A stretch of 64,000 nucleotides of DNA from NCBI GenBank assembly GCA_963210315.1, contig OY723296.1, positions 1,860,001 through 1,924,000 of the forward strand, written 5' to 3'. A model generated the notes under the pieces. It was given only the letters and a program-made list of their open reading frames with translations, did no database searches and was not told the origin of the DNA. Made by a program: the position numbers and the translations under genes. Each line of letters starts with the position of its first letter. Positions within the stretch are counted from its first letter, which is position 1. Origin of the DNA: Rhynchopus euleeides. Taxonomy: Eukaryota > Euglenozoa > Diplonemea > Diplonemida > Diplonemidae. Positions 20,238 through 27,550 of this stretch are shown piece by piece.

Positions 20238-20549
20238 GGTAAAACACACCCCGTGTGGTAGAGAAAATACGGCAAGAGTCTCGGTGGGTCGGAAGAGCAG
20301 ATGGTTCCCGCAACAGCTCCCGGGGAGCGGCGGGTATTTCGCATAGGATGCCGGATGTGTGAACACGTTTGTGCGGTTTGCCCTGTGTTGTGTGAACATA
20401 TGTGTATGTGTGTGTGTATGCTCCACCCAACCCGACACATTTTCTGTACTTCAGACAGGTAAGGTCACTCGACACGCGGGGGGGGGGGGTTTTTTGTTGT
20501 GTGTTTTTTCTGCCAGCCGACATCACTAGCGCCAGCGAGAAAAAAAAAA
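20234..20549 (+). repeat. A2 block of the YR retroelement
   Basis: Nearly identical to A1 (14974-15288), including the TTCTGTACTTCAGACAGGT 19-mer (20442-20460) and the 11-12 G run. The two diverge at the terminal A tract. Confidence 0.88.
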
Positions 20550-20570
20550 CGCGTGACGAGTGACGGGTTG

Positions 20571-20634
20571 AGGTGGAAGCGATCAATGCAAAAATCATCT
20601 GAAAGGAAGACTCGAGAGACTGCTGCTGTATTTT
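20571..20634 (+). repeat. B2 block, 3' end of the YR retroelement
   Basis: Second copy of the 64-base B block. It closes the B1-A2-B2 structure and defines the 3' boundary of the element, followed by TTTTGTTTTG. Confidence 0.85.
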
Positions 20635-21119
20635 TTTTGTTTTGTGAGTTTTGCTGTCCTACATCACAGATCATGGGGTGGGCGTGAGTGTCATGTGTAT
20701 GTGGTACGGGGTGGGGTGGGAACGATTCCGGTGCTCCGTGCGTTCGACACGACTGCAAGAAAAATTGCCAGAAAGTGCTCACACGCGCGCGTGTGTTTGT
20801 GTGCTGTGTGTCTTAGGTTCGATCCGACAATACGTCTGGGGTTGAGGGAGAGGAGAGGGTTCCAGGATACTCCACGACGAGACGCCAGCCCCCATCTCGC
20901 AGGCTAGTTTCACCTCCACCTCTTGTCGCCATCGTGCACATTGCACTAGTCGAAAACCGATGACTTCCCCCACTGCCACACACACCGGAGATGGGCGGGA
21001 GTGGGCTATGATCCTGCGCAGGATCTCCCACACAAAACGTGGTCACCACCACTGCCTCACACACCCCCCCACCCCACCAGGATCGGGGGCGACTCGGAGG
21101 ACTGCGAACAGGCTAAACT
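20635..21119. other. Intergenic, no gene seen
   Basis: GT-rich in its first half (TGTGTGTTTGTGTGC near 20790). No protein-like frame. A GGTTCGATCC at 20816 resembles a tRNA B box, but no tRNA fold surrounds it. Confidence 0.5.
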
Positions 21120-22535
21120 ATGCGCCCCAAAATCGTCGTTGCCGCCGTGCTCCTCTGCGTGATTACCTACGCTGCCAACATCGGGGCACACCTCTACGCA
21201 ACCTCGCACGGCGCACTCCGCCCCCCACCCCCTCCCCGTCACACAGACCCCCCGGTTGCCACGTCCCCCACACCCGCCAGGCAGTCGCTGGGGGCCAGAC
21301 CCGTCGCCGCCATACCGACCCGAGCTGCCGACCCCACCTCTGCAGGGCTTGCAGCGCTCGACAGGCTGGCAAGCCTGAGGTGCGGGTTTCACGACAGGGT
21401 CGACTTCCCGGCATATCCAGAGTACCGCAGGTGGGCCGAGGGCAAGTTGGGGCATGCGGTGCTGCCGAACCCATCGAACACCGCACCCTCGAAGGGGAAG
21501 AAGGCGAAGGATAGGAGCAGCAGCTACCCCTTCGTCACCGGGGATGGCTTCAGGGAGATGAGCGACTGCATCTGCGACGAGGTGTCGTGCGGCGGGTGGG
21601 GCGTCACGCCGGATCGGTGCCGCGTATTCTTCGTGAAGACCGAGCGGCTCGATTTTTTCATAGAGGAGGTTCTTCCCCGGGCCGGGCGGCGGGGGCCGGG
21701 GGATAGGTTCGTCCTCATCACACACAACAGCGACTACACCTCACCCTGGTCGCAGGGCAACGTCAGGGGGAAGAACGGGCTCAGCGCAGAGTACCCCCAC
21801 CAGCAGAAGCACATCCTAGACAACCCCTCTGTCGCCCGCTGGTTTGCGCAGAACCCGGCTATCCTCCACCCGAAGCTGACACCCATCCCCATCGGCCTTG
21901 AGAACAGATACAACCCATACGGGAGATTCGTTAAAATCTACCGTGAACTGCACGACTCTTCCCGGGGTGATCTCTCTGGAGGTGGTGGGGGTGGAGGCGG
22001 TGCCACCGGCAACCCCCCTCTGATATTCGCAAACTTCAACCCGAAGACCAACCCGAAGAGCCGCGGCGCGGCTATCTCCCGGCTTGCAGTTCTGGAGGGG
22101 GACCACCCCGGATCAGTAACCCGGGACATACAGGGCGGGAAGAAGAAAGGGCCGCCCCGCACCCCGCCCCCCCCCTCCTCCGGAGGTGCGGCGGAGGGCG
22201 CCCCGATGGCCCCAAAGGAGGCCTCCCTGCACAGCTACGGCAGGCGGGCGGGGCAGCACAGGTTCTGCATGGCCCCCCCAGGGCACGGGCTGGACACACA
22301 CCGGCTGTGGGAGACCCTTGTGTTTGGGTGCATCCCCCTCGTCGTGTCGTCCCCCCTCGACCCGCTGCTGCGGGGCATGCCTGTTGTCGTCCTCCCCTCC
22401 TGGGACAGCCTCGACATCCCTGCGCTGCAGTGGCGCTATGAGGATCTGATGGCTGCCGAGTCGCGGTTTGATATGGCGAAACTGTATCTCCCGTATTGGG
22501 TGCAGCAGGTCGCAGATGCGTTGAGAGAGGCCTGA
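21120..22535 (+). CDS. Membrane-anchored exostosin-like glycosyltransferase candidate
   Basis: 471 residues. A type II signal anchor at residues about 4-22 (IVVAAVLLCVITYAANIG) is followed by a Pro-rich stem, then a luminal domain. The best-conserved block is near the C-terminus: HRFCMAPPGHGLDTHRLWETLVFGCIPLVVSS and MPVVVLPSWDSLDI. This matches the P-G-x-G-x-D-x-H-R-x-W-E-x-L pattern of exostosin-related (GT47-like) and similar putative glycosyltransferases, where it contributes to the nucleotide-sugar site. Upstream HPKLTPIPIGLENRY and FANFNPKTN are also typical. Gly- and Pro-rich insertions (about residues 285-295 and 345-365) are lineage-specific. Likely a Golgi enzyme; the substrate cannot be told. 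It precedes another membrane-anchored enzyme by 474 bases. Confidence 0.7.
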   Translation: MRPKIVVAAVLLCVITYAANIGAHLYATSHGALRPPPPPRHTDPPVATSPTPARQSLGARPVAAIPTRAADPTSAGLAALDRLASLRCGFHDRVDFPAYPEYRRWAEGKLGHAVLPNPSNTAPSKGKKAKDRSSSYPFVTGDGFREMSDCICDEVSCGGWGVTPDRCRVFFVKTERLDFFIEEVLPRAGRRGPGDRFVLITHNSDYTSPWSQGNVRGKNGLSAEYPHQQKHILDNPSVARWFAQNPAILHPKLTPIPIGLENRYNPYGRFVKIYRELHDSSRGDLSGGGGGGGGATGNPPLIFANFNPKTNPKSRGAAISRLAVLEGDHPGSVTRDIQGGKKKGPPRTPPPPSSGGAAEGAPMAPKEASLHSYGRRAGQHRFCMAPPGHGLDTHRLWETLVFGCIPLVVSSPLDPLLRGMPVVVLPSWDSLDIPALQWRYEDLMAAESRFDMAKLYLPYWVQQVADALREA

Positions 22536-23009
22536 GGGGTTGGGTCGGGTGAATGTGTGACGTGCCTTTGTGCGGAGGCGCCATCAGGGAGAAGTGATGT
22601 GCGCTCGGTGTGACCCGATGTGTGCTAAACAACAACATTGGCGGGAGGGTGTGTTGGGGGGGTGGGGTGGGGTGCTGGTGGAGGGCGTTGCCATCGTTTG
22701 TTATCTAGATTTCTTTGAGCTGAGCGCATTTTTTTTCTACACGGCTCTGGCCCAGGCTCAGCAGCGCAGGTTTGCACCTTTCTGCGCTGGGCCTGTAAGG
22801 TTATCCTTCTCGGATTGCACCCGACGTTGGCGTCGTGTGGCTGACCCCTCCTCCCCCCGCACCTTCTTTGTTGAACTGACAGTGGAAGCGGGAAGCGTCC
22901 AATGCAACTCTCTCAGTCCAGAGGCCAAAGAGGATCCTGTAGTGTTTTCCAGCCGCTTTCTACTCCACCACCCCACAGGGGCCGCTTGGGTGGGCACCAC
23001 CCTGGCACC
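22536..23009. other. Intergenic, no gene seen
   Basis: Contains T-rich stretches and an open frame running into the next gene from about 22902, but nothing conserved before ATG 23010. Confidence 0.4.
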
Positions 23010-24044
23010 ATGCAGCCCCAGGTGACGCGCCGCGGCGTGGTTGCGGCGGTGATGGTGCTGATGGGTGTCGTCATCATCGCACGCCGCCACGCCCTCTGCG
23101 CCGAATTCGCCGCAGGCCGCACCCTGCCGCCCTACTCGATGCGGGCCGGGTGGGCGGGCCGCCAGCGCGCGCAGATGCAGGCGCAGGCACAGACACCCCC
23201 ACCGACACCCACACCGCCTACACCTCCCACGCCACAGCCCGAAGAGGCGAACCCACAAGCCAACCACACGCCACACCACGGCACGCCTGACACCACCTCT
23301 GAGCTTTACCTGGCACACCGCCGCATCGACGCCTCGGCACGCCTCATCGTGGTGGGGGACGTGCATGGCATGCACACCGAGCTTGCGAGCCTCCTCCAGG
23401 CCGTGCAGTTCCGCAAGGGCAACGACACCCTGCTGCTCACAGGAGACCTCGTCGGGAAGGGTCCCGACGGGCCACGCGTCATCCGGGCCGTGCGGGAGGC
23501 GGGCGGGCTGGCTGTGAGAGGCAACCACGACACCTACGCCCTCAAGGCCGCCACCACAGCCTCTGCACGCTCCGCCACGACCGCACTGTCCAACACAGAC
23601 CTTCAATATCTGGGCTCCCTGCCGTACACCCTGCACGCTGCTGCCTACAATGTGACCGTCGTGCATGCGGGTGTGATCCCAGAAGTGCCTCTCCACGCCC
23701 ACCCCCTCACACCCCTGCTGACGATGCGCAACATCGTGCCGCCTGTCGCTGGTGGGCACGCCTTCCCCGAAGCTTCGGACCGGGCTGAGGATGGCGTCGC
23801 CTGGGCCCAATACTATGAGGATCACTGCGCGGCACACCCGGCCCACCCACACCCCCACGTCGTCTTCGGGCACGACGCGAAGCGGGGCCTGCAGCAGCGG
23901 AAATTTTCCACAGGGGTGGACACGGGGTGCGTGTATGGGAACCGGCTCACCGCAGTTATCTTCGACGCCCCTGCGGCAGCCCCGCGGTTTGAATCCGTGC
24001 AGTGCCGCACCGTTGTGAAGGCGGGGGGGCGTGGTGGCGGGTAG
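23010..24044 (+). CDS. ApaH-like metallophosphatase with N-terminal membrane anchor
   Basis: 344 residues from ATG 23010. A hydrophobic segment (VVAAVMVLMGVVIIA, about residues 10-24) acts as signal peptide or anchor, followed by a Gln/Thr/Pro-rich linker. The PPP-type metallophosphoesterase core then starts near residue 110 with GDVHG (116-120), GDLVGKGPDG, GNHD (about 170-173), VVHAG and FGHDAKRG, and ends with the family block GVDTGCVYGNRLTAV. GDLVGKGP in place of GDYVDRG marks the ApaH-like (ALPH) branch, related to bacterial diadenosine tetraphosphatase. Metal-binding Asp, His and Asn are all present, so it should be active. A kinetoplastid ALPH acts in mRNA decapping, but the membrane anchor here points to the secretory pathway or cell surface. 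Confidence 0.88.
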   Translation: MQPQVTRRGVVAAVMVLMGVVIIARRHALCAEFAAGRTLPPYSMRAGWAGRQRAQMQAQAQTPPPTPTPPTPPTPQPEEANPQANHTPHHGTPDTTSELYLAHRRIDASARLIVVGDVHGMHTELASLLQAVQFRKGNDTLLLTGDLVGKGPDGPRVIRAVREAGGLAVRGNHDTYALKAATTASARSATTALSNTDLQYLGSLPYTLHAAAYNVTVVHAGVIPEVPLHAHPLTPLLTMRNIVPPVAGGHAFPEASDRAEDGVAWAQYYEDHCAAHPAHPHPHVVFGHDAKRGLQQRKFSTGVDTGCVYGNRLTAVIFDAPAAAPRFESVQCRTVVKAGGRGGG

Positions 24045-24340
24045 GGCAGCCTACGGTGGGGAGGTGGTTGTCTCCTGGAGGGGCCCGGGGCAGGTTCCGG
24101 ATTTCTGGCTTTCGCCATATATAGTGGATACCGTGCCTGGTTGAGGGGCAGCGGGGGTAGTTAAGGGGGTGTTGCCCTTGGCAGACCTTCAGTTCGATGC
24201 CCGGCCTGGCGGACCCAACACTTTTACAGTGCTGTGTCGTGGAGGGCAGTGTGCTGGCCAGAGCAGCAAGAGGTGCTACACTTGGTAGTCTTGGCACATC
24301 TTTGCCTCACAGCAAGAGTGAAGCCACACCCAACAGTATT
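24045..24340. other. Intergenic, no gene seen
   Basis: No protein-like frame and no repeat recognised up to the retroelement footprint at 24341. Confidence 0.4.
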
Positions 24341-24457
24341 TTTTGGAAGAACAGCTAGCTTTTCGCACTAAAAAGACTCGTGGCAGCGTTCGGTATCTGC
24401 ACACATGCACTAGCAGGCACCGTTCGTACAAACAAAGAACGCAACTCCAAGTCTTTT
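24341..24457 (+). repeat. Solo A-B2 footprint of the first YR retroelement family
   Basis: 117 bases matching 732-849: block A (TTTTGGAAGAACAGCTAGC ... CTAGCAGGC) followed directly by one B block (ACCGTTCGTACAAACAAAG ... AGTCTTTTT). There is no coding sequence and no preceding B copy. This is what recombination between A1 and A2 would leave of an A1-genes-B1-A2-B2 element, the counterpart of a solo LTR. The sequence appears identical to 732-849 over nearly its whole length, so the loss or insertion was recent. Confidence 0.85.
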
Positions 24458-24714
24458 TGTAGATCACAGCGGGGCAGGGGGGGGTGGTGTGGGTGTGTGG
24501 GGGGTCTTCGCTAAAGCAGTGCAGGCAAAGTGCGCTCTGGCCCCCCCTCCTGTGATGATCCCCCCCTCATCCCCGCGCATCCCCTGCCCTTCCCCACTGC
24601 ACATCCTCAACCGCACTGTGTGTGTGGCGGTGGGGGGTGTCATCGATACAGAGAAGCAAATGACACCACCACACCACCACCAAGCAGGGTGTCGGGCTGG
24701 CATCAGGAAGGCAC

Positions 24715-27087
24715 ATGCAGTTGGGCCGGAGGCCAGCTGACTCGTGTGTCTTTCCCCCGACAGATAGCGGCGGCAGGGGCCTGTGGGGCTCTGTGGTGCT
24801 GCATGGCGTGCGGGTGTATATTCACACCAACTCAGAGTTCATAGAGTTCTACGGAGACACGGCGGGGGAGGCCTGCTGGAGGCAGGCCCCAGGCTCCGAG
24901 GCTGTCGAGGAGGAGGAGAGCATGGAATCAACATCTGGAACATCAGATTACCCCAGCAGTGTAGAACCTGCGTCGAATGTGTGGCGCTGCACAGTGTGCA
25001 GGAAAGTATGCAGACTGCTCCAGTGCGAAGAGGAGGGGAATGTTTCGAGCGTGCGACTGGTGTGCTGCAACGGCGTCAAGCGGACATTGTGGAGTGAGGT
25101 TCGCCAGGATGACGGCGACTGGTACACCAAATTGGAGTTCATCGAGTTCTACGGCGGCACGGCGGGGGAGGCCTGCTGGAGGCAGGCCCCAGGCCCCGAG
25201 CCTGTCGAGGAGGAGGAGAGCACGGAATCAACATCTGGAACATCAGAGTCCGCGTCCAATGGGTGGTGGTGGTCAGCCCAGCGCCTGCCAAGGCTGGGCC
25301 TGGATGCTGCAGGGGTGACGCGTGACGTCTCTGCGGACACACTGAAAGCCTTCAAGCATGTCAGTATGTTCGGCCGCCCACCGCCGCGGCCGAACCCCGT
25401 GGCAACGCACCTCTCGTCTGAGATGTTTAACACGTACGGCACAGATGTGTTGTTTGCAGCAGGGGTGGAGGAGTGGAGGCTCGGGTTGTGTGCAGCGCAT
25501 TGCAGGCCTGCGGCGTGTGTGTGCAAGGAGGCGGGGTGTGCGTCTGTGATGCTGTGCAGAGAGTGTGTGCTGCAGGGGGCGCACCAGGGCCACGATATTC
25601 AAGAGCTCGGTGAAGCGTTTGTCCCGACGAAGGAAGCGATGCGGGCACAGCTCGCCACCGTGCAGGCTGAGCTGGGGGAGGCACGGCGGCGTGAGGGACG
25701 TGCGGTGGTGGCACTGCGGCAGGTTGATGACAACTTCAACAGGGAACAGGCGGCGGTGCAGCTGTACTTCAGCACAGCAGTGCTTGCATGCGAGGAAGGC
25801 GACCAGAGGTGTGGGGTGGCGGAGGACGAGGAGTTCCTGCGTGTGCAGCTGCAGGCGCAAGAGGCTTATGCCCGGAAGAGGCAGCTGCGTGCCAGGCAAC
25901 ACCTGCAGCAGCAGGAGCGGCTTGTGCGGTGCGGCCTCGCCGCTGGAAACACGCTGCTGCAGGAGAAGAGTGCGAGGGAACACGTCGTCCTGTCCAACTA
26001 CATCAAGCAGCGTGCGGCACTGGAGGCAGGGCTGGAGGAGGCACTCGCCCTGTCTGAGAAGCTGCCGTGCACGCTGCAGCATCACAGTGCGCGGTTGACT
26101 GACCTGTGCGCTGGAGGGGCGTTTCCTGCCGATTGCCCTGTGAGTGATTCCGCCCCATCTGTGCGCATGCTCGTGCAGGCACCTGCTGTGTACCGCACCA
26201 ACACTCAGGACGTGTGTGGGGTGGCCCTGTCGCCCTGTGGGCGGCTGTGCTGTGCGAGCAGCACGGGTGGTTCTGTGTCGGTGTACGACACCATCACTGC
26301 GGAGCAGGTGGCACACGTGCAGCACGGGACCACAGCCATCAAGTGCGTTGTGTTCTCCAGATGTGGGAAGCGGCTTGCAGCCACTTCGCTCGACACGACA
26401 GTTGCTGTGTTCTGCACCGCCAAGTGGGTGTGCATGCACGTGCTCGAGGGACACACCCAACCAGCGTACACAGCAGCGTGGGCGTGCTCAGGCCGTCTGG
26501 TGACAGGGTCGCAGGACGGATCGCTGCGACTGTGGGACGTGGGGTCTGGCGTGTGCAGCGCTGTATGCGAAGAATCTACCTCAGCGCTCTTCATCACACT
26601 CGCAATCTCAGACTCAAGCATCTTCGCCACCGCGCCCAACCACAAAGCGATCCACGAGTGGGACGCCACCACGCTGCAGCACACGCACAGCTTGGAGGGG
26701 CACACGAGCTGCGTCCCTCAAATCGCACTCACCGCCGACAGCAAACAGTTGGTGTCCTGCTCGTGGGACAAGTCTGTGAAGGTATGGTGCACGACCACAC
26801 GCGCCTGCTTGAGCACCCTGTGGACAGGGGCACAGAAGCTCAGCCGTGTGGCGGTGTCGCAGGAGGGTGGCGTGGTGGCAGTGTGGGACGGCACTGCCTT
26901 GCATCTCGTGCAGCTCAGCACAGGGGTGTGTGTGGCCTCGCTTCCAGCGCCCGATGAACACCCACCTGCCGCTGACCACCCACCTGCCACTCTCGCGCTG
27001 AGCACCTGCGGCAGGTGGGTGTTCATGGCTGACGCAGATTGTGTGCAGGTCACCGCCACAGCCACCGCCACCCAGGCAGCGCAATGA
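24715..27087 (+). CDS. B-box / coiled-coil / WD40 protein, copy 2 (altered 5' end)
   Basis: 790 residues if read from ATG 24715. Compared with copy 1, the ATG after the CCCCCGACAG acceptor reads ATA here (24765-24767), and the first module is shortened so that the frame upstream of SEFIEFYG no longer matches. The ATG at 24715 lies upstream of the acceptor. The true start may therefore be 24715 (no splicing at that acceptor) or an internal Met near 24924. The YTK.EFIEFYG ... CWRQAP module occurs twice, each followed by a Glu- and Ser-rich stretch. The B-box (CAAH ... LCRECV), coiled coil and WD40 repeats are nearly identical to copy 1 apart from a 15-base deletion removing five coiled-coil residues and a few substitutions. 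It ends ATQAAQ, where copy 1 continues. It could be functional or decaying at its 5' end. Confidence 0.75.
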   Translation: MQLGRRPADSCVFPPTDSGGRGLWGSVVLHGVRVYIHTNSEFIEFYGDTAGEACWRQAPGSEAVEEEESMESTSGTSDYPSSVEPASNVWRCTVCRKVCRLLQCEEEGNVSSVRLVCCNGVKRTLWSEVRQDDGDWYTKLEFIEFYGGTAGEACWRQAPGPEPVEEEESTESTSGTSESASNGWWWSAQRLPRLGLDAAGVTRDVSADTLKAFKHVSMFGRPPPRPNPVATHLSSEMFNTYGTDVLFAAGVEEWRLGLCAAHCRPAACVCKEAGCASVMLCRECVLQGAHQGHDIQELGEAFVPTKEAMRAQLATVQAELGEARRREGRAVVALRQVDDNFNREQAAVQLYFSTAVLACEEGDQRCGVAEDEEFLRVQLQAQEAYARKRQLRARQHLQQQERLVRCGLAAGNTLLQEKSAREHVVLSNYIKQRAALEAGLEEALALSEKLPCTLQHHSARLTDLCAGGAFPADCPVSDSAPSVRMLVQAPAVYRTNTQDVCGVALSPCGRLCCASSTGGSVSVYDTITAEQVAHVQHGTTAIKCVVFSRCGKRLAATSLDTTVAVFCTAKWVCMHVLEGHTQPAYTAAWACSGRLVTGSQDGSLRLWDVGSGVCSAVCEESTSALFITLAISDSSIFATAPNHKAIHEWDATTLQHTHSLEGHTSCVPQIALTADSKQLVSCSWDKSVKVWCTTTRACLSTLWTGAQKLSRVAVSQEGGVVAVWDGTALHLVQLSTGVCVASLPAPDEHPPAADHPPATLALSTCGRWVFMADADCVQVTATATATQAAQ

Positions 27088-27550
27088 CCGCGCTGCCTTG
27101 ATTCTGTCGCTGTTTCCTTCCATGGTCGTGGCGCAGCACACCGACAATACACGACACACGCCTTCCGCGAAGCCTGCTTGCCCATGCCTTGCAGACGTGA
27201 TGTCTTCTCGTCTTCTAAATGACATTCATGTTGGATCTCTGTAGGTGGTCTTCTGACGAACCTACTATGCCCAGCTATATCGTATTCATGTGTCTACACC
27301 CACATCATGGCAGCAGGCCATGGGGCGGTGGAACGCACCCATAACAACCAGGAAAGAAGAAGAAGAAGGAGAAACCTTTTGGCACAGCAGACGGGCGATC
27401 CACAGTTTGCTGCCATGGCACACGCAAACCACCCCCACCCCCCTCATACGCAGGAGGGTTCACACCCCACACCCACACCCCCGCTTCCCTCCGGAGCCCC
27501 TCCTCTCCTAGCCACACCACCATCCCCCCCGCCCCCATACCCCGCCACCA
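27088..27550. other. Intergenic, no gene seen
   Basis: Short purine tract (AAGAAGAAGAAGAAGG near 27354) and C-rich leader before ATG 27551. No other feature. Confidence 0.4.

Larger units (their letters stand above)
14974..20634 (+). mobile_element. YR retroelement with split direct repeats (VIPER/Ngaro-like), looks whole
   Basis: A 5.66-kb element of the tyrosine-recombinase retrotransposon class. Parts in order: A1 repeat (14974-15288), A-rich tract, 17-unit minisatellite (about 15388-16290), gag-like ORF (16295-17410), tyrosine recombinase ORF (17447-18370), RT-RNase H frame (from about 18370 to 20112), B1 (20174-20237), A2 (20234-20549) and B2 (20571-20634). Gag, then YR, then RT/RH is the order known for VIPER, whereas DIRS elements place the recombinase last. 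A1 and A2 are nearly identical over about 310 bases, and B1 and B2 are 64 bases and look identical. All three frames are open and the repeats barely diverged, so the copy appears young. No target duplication is expected for this class and none is seen. Confidence 0.9.

Noticed and set aside
20816-20826. tRNA B-box-like GGTTCGATCC
   Set aside because: No flanking T stem, acceptor or anticodon arms.
21120-22535. Assigning a specific exostosin or xylosyltransferase activity
   Set aside because: Only the C-terminal nucleotide-sugar-type block is clear; the substrate cannot be read from sequence.
24276-24467. Small minus-strand ORF over the A-B2 footprint
   Set aside because: It is the reverse reading of a repeat block that recurs at 732-849; no protein-like feature.
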